From Haematobia irritans (lineage: Eukaryota > Arthropoda > Insecta > Diptera > Muscidae): a stretch of 64,000 nt of DNA. Made by a program: the position numbers and the translations under genes. The notes beneath the pieces are model-generated. The model did not search any database. It had not been told where the DNA came from and worked only from the letters and a program-made list of their open reading frames with translations. The DNA lies in assembly GCF_050003625.1 (NCBI RefSeq), contig NC_134399.1:219412975-219476974 (forward strand), in the 5' to 3' direction. Positions 42,860-54,236 of the stretch are shown here, piece by piece. Numbering within the stretch: position 1 is the stretch's first letter; every line of letters starts with the position of its first letter.

Positions 42860-45800
42860 TTTTTATAGAAACAGAAACATTTTTTTTCATAGTTTTTTTT
42901 TATGAAAATTGAAATACTGAAGCATCTGAAGAATTATTGCATAATCAATGTTTACGATGACATCCGCCCTATTACAAACCAGCGTAATTTGTTTCTGATC
43001 CGATTTTGAACCAGTTCCGAACACGGTTGCCACAATTGCTAGAATTTTACCAAAAAAGGTTCGATTGTTTGGTAGACTGTTAGAATTCTTGATGTTTTGA
43101 TAGATTTTGCAAAATATTCCTCTCCAACTAAGAGGTACTTCGGAAATTTTCTATAGAAATAACATTATGAGAAAATTTTTTATAGGAATAAAGTTTTGAG
43201 AAAATCTTCTCTAGAAATAAAATTTTGACAAAATATAAAAATAAAATTTTGAAAAAATTTTCTGTAGATATAAAATTTTGACAAACTTTTCTATAGATAC
43301 AAAATTTTCACAAAATTTTCTATGGAAATAAAATTTTAAGAAATTTTTCTTTAAAAAAACAGTTTGAGAAATTTTTCTATAGAAATAACATTTTAACAAA
43401 ATTTTCAATAGAAATAAAATTTTAAGATAAATTAATTGTAAACTAAAATTTTCTATGGAAATAAAATTTTGAGAAACTTTTATATGGAATGAAATTAAAA
43501 AAAAATCTATAGAAATAAAATTTTGAGAAAATTTTTTATAGAAATAAAATTTTGAGAAACTTTTATATGGAAATAAAATTTAAAAAAAATTTCTATAGAA
43601 ATAAACTTTTGACAAAATTTTCTATAGATACAAAATTTTGACAAAATTTTCTATAGAAATAAAATTTTCTATAGAAAAAATTTTCTAAGGAGAAAATTTT
43701 CTATAGATATAATATTTTGGCAACATTTTCTATAGATATAAAACTTTGACAAAATTTTCTATAGAAATAAAATGTTGACAATTTTTTTCATAGTGTTTTT
43801 TAATGAAATTTGAAATACTGAATCAACATCACATCTGAAGAATTATTGCGAAATCAATGTTTAATAAGATGACTTCACCCCTTCGACAAGCCCGTGTAAA
43901 TTGTTTCTGATCCGACTTTGCACCAGTTCCGAACACGGTTGCCACAATTGATAGAATTTTACCAAACCAGGTCGATTTTTTACTGTTTGGTAGATTGGTA
44001 GAATTCTTGTTATTTTGATGGATTTTGCAAAATATTCCTCTCCAACTAAGAAGTACTTCGTAAATCTTCTATTTTCTAAAATTTTCTTTAAAAAACAATT
44101 TGAGAAATTTTTCTATAGAAATAACATTTTGACAACATTTTCATTAGAAATAAAATTTTAAGATAAATTAATTGTAAACTAAAAATTTCTAAAGAAATAA
44201 AATTTTGAAAAACTTTTATATGGAAATGAAATTAAAAGAAAAAAATTCTATAGAAATAAAATTTTGAGAACATTTTTTATAGAAATAAAATTTTAAGAAA
44301 ACTTTCTATGGAAATAAAATTTTGACAAATTTTCTATAGGTATACATTTTTGACAAACTTTTCTATAGATACAAAATTTTGACAAAATTTTCTATAGATA
44401 TAAAATTTTGACAAAATTTTTTATAGAAATAAAATTTTGACAAAATTTTCTATAGACATAAATTTTTGAGAAAATTTTCTATGGAAATACAATTTTGAGT
44501 AAATTTTCTATGGAAATAACATTTTGAGAAAATTTTCTATAGATATAAAATGTTGACGAAATTATGGAAATGAAATTTTTAAAAAAAATTTCTATAGAAA
44601 TAAAATTTTGAGCAAATTTTCTATAGAAATAAAATTTTGAAAAAAATTTTCTATGGAAATAACATTTTGACAAAATTTTCTATAGATGTAAAATTTTGAC
44701 AAAATTTTGTATAAATATAAAATTTTGACAAAATTTTGTATAAATATAAAATTTTGACAAAATTTTCTATAAATATAAAATTTTGACAAATTTTCTATAG
44801 AAATAAAATTTTGAAAAAATTGTCTATGGAAATAAAAGTTTGAGAAATTTTGCTATAGATATAAAATTTTGAAAAAATTTTCTATAGAAATAAAATGTTA
44901 AAAAAATTGTCTATAGAAATAAAATTTTGTCAATTTTTTTTCATAGTCTTTTTTTTAAATGAAATTTGAAATACTGAATACGAAATCAATGTTTAATAAG
45001 ATGACTTCACCCCTTCGACAAGCCCGTGTAAATTGTTTCTGATCCGACTTTGCACCAGTTCCGAACACGGTTGCCACAATTGATAGAATTTTACCAAAAA
45101 TGGTGATAGAATTTTACCAAATTTTTTACTGTTTGCTAGATTGGTAGAATTCTGGAAATTTTGATAGGTCGATTTTTTTGATGGTCGATTTTTTACTGTT
45201 TGCTAGATTGGTAGAATTCTTGATATTTTGATAGAATTTGCAAAATATTCCTCTCCAACTAAGAAGTACTTCGTAAATCTTCTATAGAAATGAAATTTTG
45301 ACAAAATTTTCTATATAAACAAAATTTTGACTTTTCTTAAAATGTTATTTCTATAGTAAATTGTCAAATTGTCAAAATTTTATTTCTATAGAAAATTTTG
45401 TCAAAATTTTGTTTCTATAAACCAATTTTAAGATGAGATAAGATGAGAAAACTTTCCATAGAAATAAAATTTTAATAAAATTTTCTTTAGAAAAAAAAAA
45501 TTTGACAAATTTTTCTTTAGAAATAAAATTTGTTTATAGGAACAAAATTTTGACAAAATTTTCTATAGAAATAAAATTTTGACAATTTGACAATTTACTA
45601 TAGAAATAACATTTTAAGAAAATTTTCTTTAGAAAAAAAGTTGTGACAAAATTTTCTATAGAAATAACATTTTAAGAAAAATTTCTATATTAATATCATT
45701 TTAAGAAAATTTTCTATAGCAATAACATTTGGGGAAAATTTTCCATAGAAATAAAATTTTAAGAAAATTTTCTTTAGGAAAAAAAACATCTTGACAAAAT

Positions 45801-46240
45801 TTTCTTGAGAAATAATTTTTTTATAGAAATAAAATTTTGGCAAAATTTTCTATAGAAAGAAATTTGTGAGAACATTTTCTATAGGAATTACATATTAAGA
45901 AATTTTTCTTTAGAAAAAAATTGTGACAAAATTTTCTATAGAAATAAAATTTTAAGAAAAATTTCTATAGATAAAAAATTTTGAGAAAATTTTCTATAGA
46001 AATAAAATTTTGACTAAAAAGTTTTGAGAAAAATTTGTATAGAAATACAATTTTGGGAAAATTTTCTATAGAAGTAGAATATTTAGATAAATTTCTATAG
46101 AAGTAAAAAATTGAGAAAATTTTCTATAGAAATACAATTTTGCAAAATACGATTGTTTTTTTTTGTTTGGTAGTTTTTTGGTAAAATGTTCTGCAAATTT
46201 GGTAGATTATTTTTGACTCGAGTGACAACTATGGTTCCCC
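42860..46240 (-). mobile_element. Three tandem copies of an array-bearing element
   Basis: A unique block (GAAATACTGAA .. ACAAGCCCGTGTAAATTGTT .. CCGAACACGGTTGCCACAAT .. GGTAGAATTC .. CCTCTCCAACTAAGA) precedes a 29-bp array three times: block 42900-43140 with array 43145-43795, block 43800-44055 with array 44060-44935, block 44960-45275 with array 45280-46145. The third array ends in the opposite conserved flank 46175-46230 (GCAAATTTGGTAGATTATTT, ACTCGAGTGACAAC). 45090-45230 holds a further internal duplication of the flank. Confidence 0.82.
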
Positions 46241-46417
46241 ACCCAGAAATAAAATTTTCAATGCTATTGGGCTATTTTGCTATTTTGGTCTTGGTAAAAG
46301 GGCGTATCATAGAAAAAATTACAATTATTATTAATAATTCTATAAAAAAATATATGTCTGTCGAAATTAGTTATTAGTACTGTATAAATTTCATTTCCTA
46401 AAGTGTTAGTTGCTTAA

Positions 46418-46662
46418 CCCTCTAATGCCCATCCCCTCCTTAAGGCGGGCTTCATTTAATATGGAAGCTTTTAGTAAAACACACCTTAAAACAACAAAAA
46501 TGGGTAAAATAAAACAAAAACTTAGTTTAAACTGTTCAAGAGGCTTTGCAGCATATACTGAATTTTAACGTAAATATAATTTTTTCTTCTTTAGTTTTTT
46601 CGCTTTTGTGTCGTTAACATTGAAAATTGAATCAGCTGGCAAAAAAATTGGGCATCAGAGGG
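46418..46662. mobile_element. piggyBac-type MITE (245 bp)
   Basis: Flanked by TTAA on both sides (46414-46417, 46663-46666). Inverted repeats are CCCTCTAATGCCCA and TGGGCATCAGAGGG (one mismatch in 14). TTAA targets with CCC/GGG ends are diagnostic of piggyBac-type elements. No coding sequence. Confidence 0.9.
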
Positions 46663-46666
46663 TTAA

Positions 46667-47929
46667 TATTTGCTATTGAGTCAATATTCTTTCCATTTAC
46701 TCAGTTTGGTTGTGCTACACTTCATAAAATGTTACCGCTTCTACTCAATTTCACCTCTTCTTCGTCACCTGTTATTTTTTAGCTTCCAAACTCTCAGTGT
46801 ATTGCGGCCTTCTACTTGTTTCGGGACTACCTTGTTACTTATATTTTTGGTAGGATAAACATGCACACACACACATACACACATTCATCCATGGATCCAC
46901 TTCACCACTCATAGTTAAGGATTCAGAATTCACGATTTCGTTGGTACGTGAACAAGTCGGGGTGAAATGTATCACTCAATGGTGGCGGCAGCTACGACGA
47001 CTGTATCATCGTCGTCATCTTGAATATCCTCATCATCATCGTTGTCAGCACCGTTGTCGGTTGCCCCAATGGTTGTGGATGTTTTGTGCCTTCGGCCTAC
47101 TACCCACTTTGTTGGGGATATATTTGAGTGTGGGGTGGGGGTGGTGGTAAAGAGAAGACCTGAAGTAGAAAATCCCTTACTATTTCACCTAACAAATAAC
47201 AATTCACTATGGAGTAGTGGTGTGGAGAGAGGCTGGTGGAGTGAAATAGAATGAGTCAATGTGGTGGGAGGATTATAAATGACCCAAAATAAAATATACC
47301 TTTGTGCGTGTCAATGTGTATCATAGTATCGGTGTACGAGTATTTGAGAGATTGTATCTGTTAGTATGACTAGATGTGTGTGTGTGTGTGTGTGCATATT
47401 ATGATGTTTGAGTCTGTATGTGGGTGTGCGCGCATTACATACATATCTTATGATTATTATGGATAAAGTAAAACTCTTCAATTTAAAACCTCCCCTTTCA
47501 CAAACTTTTTCTTGATTTTTTTTTTGCTTTTTCTCTTGTGGCATAAGCTTGCTGGCTAGGAGAATGAGAAAAGACCCACCAAAAAATGAAAAAATAAAAT
47601 AAATATGAAAAAGCCTTCTGGTTCTGTGGAAAAATACTTTCATACAACAATTCACCAACCTGCCCATTTTTCAACTTGCCTACCTATCTAAGTTCCAGTC
47701 ATTTGTGCACTGTGGAGAAATTTCTTGCCAAATTGGTAGCAAAAAAAAAAGATTTTAAATTTGTAGAGTTTGGAAATGAAACTCATATAATAATACACCT
47801 GTCACAATTCAAGTGTGCCATCGATTTTTTTCATTTCTCATAACAGTTGTTAAAGTAAATTTGATTGCGCATAGCGATTCACCTTTAATGTATTCAATAG
47901 ACTCAACGGTTTCCACTCCAAGGAAAACA
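46667..47929. other. Host-like DNA with microsatellites
   Basis: Apparently single-copy. (AC)n at 46861-46885, (GT)n at 47369-47394, and CATCATCGTCGTCATC-type trinucleotide tracts at 47005-47045. Overlapping ORFs (46941-47254, 47311-47667) are driven by simple sequence. No exon identified. Confidence 0.45.
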
Positions 47930-48070
47930 TAAACATTTTAAGAAAATTTTCTATAGAAGTAACATTTTGAGAAAATTTTCTATAGAAATAACATTTTTAG
48001 AAAAGTTTCTATAGAAAAAAAAAAATTGACATAAATTTTTATAGAAATAAAATTTTGACAAAATTTTCTT
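47930..48070 (-). repeat. Short 29-bp minisatellite array
   Basis: About five units in GAC orientation without either conserved flank, ending in TTTTCTTAACAGTTTCCACACCAG. The same CGGTTTCCACTCCA-type line precedes the array (47908-47920), so a short duplication may bracket it. Confidence 0.8.
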
Positions 48071-48335
48071 AACAGTTTCCACACCAGTGAAAAAATTTTG
48101 CGTTGGGTAGATGATGCATTTCTACACTGAAAAAAAAAACAGTGAACCCTCCAGGGAGAAAATTATTGGTTAATTTTAGAAAACTTTGAATATTTTTAGA
48201 AAATTTTTACTAAACAGTATTACAAACGCTAGCATCACGCCGATATCACAAAAATAAGAAAATATTTTTCGACAAATTCAAAAAAGTTTATTAGATATAA
48301 TTAATTTTTTTCACTTGTTAAAGAAAATTTTTTCT

Positions 48336-48459
48336 TTTCAATGGCTCTATTAACCATGTTCCTTAATCTATATCTGTCCATAAAGCTCGAACAATAATTG
48401 TATAATTAGATATAATGCATTTGGACGTCAATTGCCTGTTTCGGTATCAGGCTAACATG
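48336..48459. mobile_element. Foldback element, single arm
   Basis: TTTCTTTTCAATGGCTCTAT through GGTATCAGGCTAACATG matches one arm and its inner edge of 26947-27330. The opposite arm is absent. Confidence 0.75.
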
Positions 48460-49109
48460 TAAGAAAATTTTGTAGTTTGAAGGAAAATATTGGAGTTCAA
48501 AATTGCAAGAATGTCTTTAGGGACATACGAAGTTCGTGATGGATGCATTTGTAGTAAAAGTTACAAATTTAAATAAATAATGAACTATTTTGTGAGAAGT
48601 ACGAATTTTAGTAAATCTTTATGCTTAATTTGTGTATAATTTTTTCCCATATTTATACCTTGCGCCACACTGTGGAACAGGGTATTATAAGTTATTGCAT
48701 ATGTTTGCAACACCCAGAAGGAGACGAGATAGACACAGGGTGTCTTTGGCAAAAATGCTCAAGGTGGGCTCCTGAGTCGATATAGCCATACACGCAAAAA
48801 AATAATTCTTTCCTCCCAAACGAAATTTTAGACAAACAAAGTTCGTTTCTCATTTGCTTTTCGCTGTAAGGAAGTGTATTTGGAAGAAAAGTATATACTT
48901 TTTGTGATAAACGTTTATTCTTTTCCAGGATGTAAAAACAATTTCATAAAGACTAACTCAAAAAAAAAAAATTTCTGGCTAATTGCATTTTCCCTCACAT
49001 CTTTCTCACTTCCACGAAGATTTTTAGTTCTTAACACCTTTTTCTGTAATACAAACAATGTAGAAGAAATTATACGACTTTATAAATTTTTAAAATTTTT
49101 TTACCTTTC

Positions 49110-49180
49110 GCCTGGACGGTGAATCGAACCGCGGACCATGCACTTTGTAAGCCAACACACTAACCACTGAGCTATGTACC
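49110..49180 (-). repeat. tRNA-like module, left of second divergent pair
   Basis: Minus strand A box TAGCTCAGTGG (49164-49174), B box GTTCGATTC (49121-49129), both exact consensus. Between them GTTAGTGTGTTGGCTTACAA. The T stem has two mismatches. Same module as 13489-13560. Confidence 0.72.
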
Positions 49181-49293
49181 TGTTATGGTCATCAATAGAT
49201 AAATATCCATATAAGTTATATTTATATAGCATAGCTTGCGGCGCCCACGAACCGAATAAACAAAGTTTATTTAACAGAAACAAACATTTAGTT

Positions 49294-49367
49294 TGGCACC
49301 GTGGAGCAGTGGTTGCTACGTCTGACTCTCATGCCGAGGGTCGTGGGTTCGATCCCTGCTTCGACCA
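49294..49367 (+). repeat. tRNA-like module, right of second divergent pair
   Basis: Plus strand A-box-like TGGAGCAGTGG (49302-49312), B box GTTCGATCC (49347-49355). The anticodon-loop-like TCTCATG gives CAT, and the following GAGGGTCGTGGGTTCGATCC resembles elongator tRNA-Met. Derived from a tRNA, but degenerate in the acceptor region. Confidence 0.7.
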
Positions 49368-50495
49368 AAGTTTTTTTTTTTACATACATTCTACATATGT
49401 TCGGAAGATTCCGAAAAAAATGTTCAACATTACATTGTACTATATTAAATTTTGAACTGTAAAATGTGTTTTATTAAAGACCAAAAGTCAGAAAAGAACA
49501 GTGTTTGATATAAACGAAATGGACTCTGTTGTTGTTTCAAAAATAACTTTTTTTATTGAAAAAATAAAAACTTTGTAACAAACGAATTTTTTTGGTGATA
49601 AAAGTTTAAAATTTTCGAAGCAATTCAAAAAACTCTAACAAAAGAAAAACGTTTTCGGTACACGTTTTCCAAACGTTTTTTTTTCTTTGAGTGTAGTCCA
49701 TCTGCCCGTGAACACATTTTTGTAATTAAAGTCTAAGTCGCAGTTTTAGTCCAATCGACTTCAAGTTTGGTACAAGTATGTGTTTTGGCTCAGATTAGAA
49801 CCATATTGATTTTGGAAGAAATCGGTTCAGATTTAGATATAGCTCCCATATATATATTTCGCCCGATATGGACTTATATGGCCCCAGAAGCCAGAGTTTT
49901 ACCCTAATTTGCTTAAAATGTTGCATAGAGTAACAATTAGAACTGTAGTCAAGTGTGCCAAATTTTATTGAAATCGGTTCAGATTTAGAGATAGCTCCCA
50001 AATATATCGTTCGCCCGATTTACACTCATATGACCACAGTGGCCAATCTTTTACTCCGATTTAATTGAAATTTTGCACAGGGAGTAGAATTAGCATTGTA
50101 GCTATGCGTGCCAAATTTGGTTGAAATCGGTTCATATTTAGATATAGCTCCCATATATAGCTTTCACCCGATTTACACTCATATGACCACAGAGGCCAAT
50201 TTTTTGCGCCGATTTAGTTGAAATTTTGCACAAGGAGTAGAATGAGCATTGTAGCTATGCGTGCCAAATTTGGTTGAAATCGGTTCAGATTTAGATACAG
50301 CTCCCATATATATGTTTTTCTGATTTCGACAAAAACATTTTCCTTGTAAAATCGCCACTGCTTAGTCGAAAAGTTTTAAAAATTACTCTAATTTTCCTAA
50401 ACTTCTAGTACATGTATATCGAGCGATAAATCATAAATAAACTTTTGCGAAGTTTCCTTAAAATTGCTTCAGATTTAAATGTTTCCCATATTTTT

Positions 50496-51980
50496 TATAC
50501 CCACCACCATAGAATGGTGACGGGGGTATAATAAGTTTGTCATTCCGTTTGTAACACATCGAAATATCGATTTCCGACTATATAAAGTATATATATTCTT
50601 GATCAGGGAGAAATTCTAAGACGATATAACGATGTCCGTCTGTCTGTCTGTCTGTTGTAATCACGCTACAGTCTTCAATAATGAAGCAATCGTGCTGAAA
50701 TTTTGCATAAACTCGTATTTTGTCTGCAGGCAGGTCAAGTTTGAAGATGGGCTATATCGGTCCAGGTTTTGATATAGTCCCCATATAAACCGACCTCCCG
50801 ATTTGGGGTCTTGGGCTTATAGAAATCGTAGTTTTTATCCAATTTGCCTGAAATTTGAAATATACAGGTCTTTTTTGACCATAAAGAGGTGTGCCAAAAA
50901 TGGTGAATATCGGTCCATATTTTGGTATAGCCCCCATATAGACCGATCTCCCGATTTTACTTCTTGGGCTTATAGAAACCGCAGTTTTTATTCAATTTAC
51001 CTGAAATTGGAAATCTAGAGGTATTGTAGGACCACAAATACGTGTGCCAAAAATTGTGAGTATCGGTCCATATTTTGGTATAGCCCCAATATAGACCGAT
51101 CTCCCGATTTTACTTCTTGGGCTTACAGAAACCGCAGTTTTTATTCAATTTACCTGAAATTGGAAATCTAGAGGTATTGCAGGACCACAAATACGTGTGC
51201 CAAAAATTGTGAGTATCGGTCCATGTTTTGGTATGGTCCCTATATAAAACGACCTCCCGATTTGGGGTCTTGGGCTTATAGAAACTGTAGTTTTCATCCA
51301 ATTTGTCTGAAATTGGAAATCTAGAGGTATTTTAGGGCCATAAAGAGGTGTGCCGAAAATGGTGAATATCGGTCCATATTTTGGTATAGCCCCCGATTTT
51401 ACTTCTTGGGCTTCTAGAATCCGAAGTTTTTACCCTATTTGCCTGAAATTGGAAATCTAGAGGTATTTTCGGGTCATAAAAAGGTGTGCCGAAAACGGTG
51501 AGTATCGGTCCATATTTTAGTATAGCCGCCATAATAACGATCTCCCGATTTAACTCCTTGGGTTTCTAGAAACCGTAGTTTTTATCTGATTTGCCTGAAA
51601 TTGTAAATATTCTGGTATTTTAGGCCCACAGAAACGTGTATCGGATTAAGTTTTTATCGGTCCATTTGGTAATGCCTCCATATAGACCGAATTCACTCCT
51701 TGAGGGTGTAGAAGGCGCACTGATCATGAAAATTGCTTGAAACTCAATGCAAATCAAGACGACAAGATGTTAATGATTCCACTAAAACTCAAACAAAAAT
51801 GGTTCTTATAAATCCGGAATCTGATATAGTCCTCATAGGTGAAATCTTTAAATTTATCTTCAGGAAGTGTCCTCAAGTCCTCAAGCCCTCCTGAAATTTC
51901 AAAGGAAACCTTAATATTTGGTTCATGGTGGTGGGTATTTAAGATTCGGCCCGGCCGAACTTAGTGCTGTATATACTTGT
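50496..51980 (+). mobile_element. Family 2a paragraph repeat, uninterrupted copy
   Basis: Starts TATACCCACCACCATAGAAT and ends GAACTTAGTGCTGTATATAC, TTGT. The marker GGTATAGCCCCCATATAGAC has its first G at 50924, 51077, 51230 and 51383, giving spacings of 153 three times. Frames are less open than in family 1. It provides the unbroken reference for the nested copy at 33906-40236. Confidence 0.88.
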
Positions 51981-52225
51981 TTTTACTAAAATTGTGTTCC
52001 ACCCTAGTGCATTAGCCGAGTTAAATTTTGAGTCTATAGATTTTGTAGAAGTCTATCAAATTCTGTCCAGATCGAGTGATATTTAAATGTATGTATTTGG
52101 GACAAACCTTTATATATAGCCCCCAACACATTTGACGGATGTGATATGGTATCGAAAATTTAGATCTACAAAGTGGTGCAGGGTATAATATAGTCGGCCC
52201 CGCCCGACTTTAGACTTTCCTTACT

Positions 52226-54200
52226 TGTTTCAGTGTAGGATCTATAAAATTAAAATTTAGAAAATCGAATTTTCATTCTATTTTCCCGGTATATTAATAA
52301 AAATCCAAATTATGACGGATACTTCGAAGTAAATAATATTTTCTTAATTCCAAATAAAAACTTTAAACCAAAGCTGCTAAATCCTCAAAATAAGGCTCAG
52401 CCTATATTTGAAGCGTTTTTATCTTAAATCTAAAGATTCAATATATCAGTTAATTTAAGAACAATTTCTTTAAATCAAAATCAAAATGCGTTTCTTTACT
52501 TTAAGGAAAATTTGCCTTAGTTTAAAAACATGCAACATTAACGAAGGGACGCAAATTTTCAAAATGTGTGTCCTAAATTTAATGAAAACATATTATAAAT
52601 TTTCTTTTAATTAAAATGTCATTATATTAAGGAAATTTGTCCTTAATAGTGTGTAAATTGCGCATCCTAAAATTGAAGTTGCGTAATCTTTAATATCACG
52701 TAAATATTTTTTTCAGTGTGTGTAGATAAAACTGTTAAGTTTATTGTAATAAATATTTAAATATTGTACTACCAGGTAATGGAGATTTTTGGAAAACTTC
52801 ATACTTGACCTGCCCCAATGTCCCCACACGGGGACACATTTTTTCTAAAAAGTGTTGGGTTTTTATTTAAATCTTTTTATTTAGTCGTTACTGAGTTAAT
52901 AAAAACCCATAACATCATTTTTTTTGGCAGTTTCATTTTGGGCGTTAATGGGTTAAGTTGTCTCTTGACGCCGAAAGGCGAGTTGTGGCGGTATAGCGAA
53001 GACGATTCTTCGGTCGAGTTGTAGTGTACTTGCTTTATTACTAAAATTTATTAAAAATATATCAAAATAAAAATTTCGACAATTGAAAAAATATATAGTG
53101 TGGTCAAAGAATTTCAAATCGTAAGCATTTACCATTCCTGTGTTCTAAACAATTCTCATCAAGAGTCCGTCATTTTGATAATCCTTATTTTTGTGACAAT
53201 ATCATAGCCTTTTGACTGACACTATTTCAATGGAAAGCCACCTCTTATATCTACATTGTTGCGTAAGTAAGCAAAAGGGCAACGGCAACATTGAACCTTT
53301 GTTCCACGGTGGTGGACCGATGTTATCAAGCCATAGCTGTCTTGGGCTTTATGTGGACTTTGAATGGAGGTGAATGGTTAGTGTGAAGTTAACTGATGTT
53401 GTAGCTGCCATGTTTGTTATCCATGTGTCTGTCCGGCTCTCCCATTGTACTTTATCGTGTGACTCTAGATATTTGCTGATGCTTCCACTATGGTACCCCA
53501 GGATGTCTCTACGACTACCACTTTAAACATACCTACGAACTTTTTCTTCTACTGAATACCAGTGTATAGCTTGGGTCCTTTATGATGCCCATGTACATAA
53601 ACTAGGAACGGAAGGAATATTTGTTTGTAAATTGCTGTTGTTCTGTTCGTGTTGTTGTTTTGGCTTAAATTATATTGCTGTTGTTGGCTTCCAGAATCTT
53701 TTGTTTTTTTTTTGGCTCTTCACTTCGCTGTGGAAGATATTGTCTGTTGTTGTTGTTTTTGTGTTTTTCTCACTCTTATATTTGGTGTGCTTTGCTTTTC
53801 GTCAGCTTCGTTGACGAGACAACGAAGAATGTGTCTCTGGGCTGTCATTTCCATTTCGATTTATATCTCCATCCATCCCAGTATGTACTTTGTATTTTTC
53901 GGAACGTAAAATCATCAGGATGTCATCGTAGAAAATAGCCTCATTGTAATGGTTCGTCTCATCAACACAGTTAATGTCATGGGTATCATAGACTTTTGGA
54001 TGGATAAATGGATAGGTTGTTTCGTTTTGATGGAAAAATGGCCACTTGACTATTTGGATGGGTATAGATATAGAGCTGTGGTAGGAAATATTCATGTTTT
54101 TTTTTTGCAAAATTTTCTCAAACCCATTGAAAAAATCGGAAAATATTCCCATTGAAAAAAAATTGAAAAAATATTGGAAAAATAAAAGTTCCATCTTTAA
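52226..54200. other. Repeat relic, then host-like DNA
   Basis: 52230-52725 is an AT-rich element with CAGTGT near both ends (CAGTGTAGGATC, TTTTTCAGTGTG); part matches 8484-8580 reversed. 52795-52960 contains the palindrome GTCCCCACACGGGGAC and ends GGGCGTTAATGGGTTAA, a possible old piggyBac-type relic. About 53000-54195 is single-copy with TTG-rich simple sequence; ORFs at 53632-54194 overlap in all frames. No exon identified. Confidence 0.42.
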
Positions 54201-54236
54201 TTATACTCGGGATTACATGAACTAGTCAGCTTTATT

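Larger units (their letters stand above)
48791..49693 (+). mobile_element. TA-target element with divergent tRNA-like pair
   Basis: Left CACGCAAAAAAATAATTCTT, right, read inward, CACTCAAAGAAAAAAAAACG; TA at 48789-48790 and 49694-49695. It splits a family 2b line (GATATAGCCA / TAGTCCATCTGCCCGTGAAC). Carries both tRNA-like modules in the middle. The right 300 bp (AACAAAAGAAAAACGTTTTC .. CCAAACGT) recur at 9540-9636 and 13850-13990. Confidence 0.8.
48652..52225 (+). mobile_element. Family 2b paragraph repeat with two insertions
   Basis: Starts TATACCTTGCGCCACACTGT and ends GACTTTAGACTTTCCTTACTTGTT. The line AGCTCCCATATATA has its A at 49841, 49993, 50146 and 50299: spacings 152, 153 and 153. 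Interrupted by a TA element (48791-49693) and by a family 2a copy (50496-51980). The latter lies between GTTTCCCATATTTTT and TTTTACTAAAATTGTGTTCC, which are adjacent at 34828-34865. Confidence 0.82.

Noticed and set aside
52795..52960. Second piggyBac-type MITE
   Set aside because: The right end (GGGCGTTAATGGG with TTAA) is plausible, but no matching left terminus with TTAA could be found.
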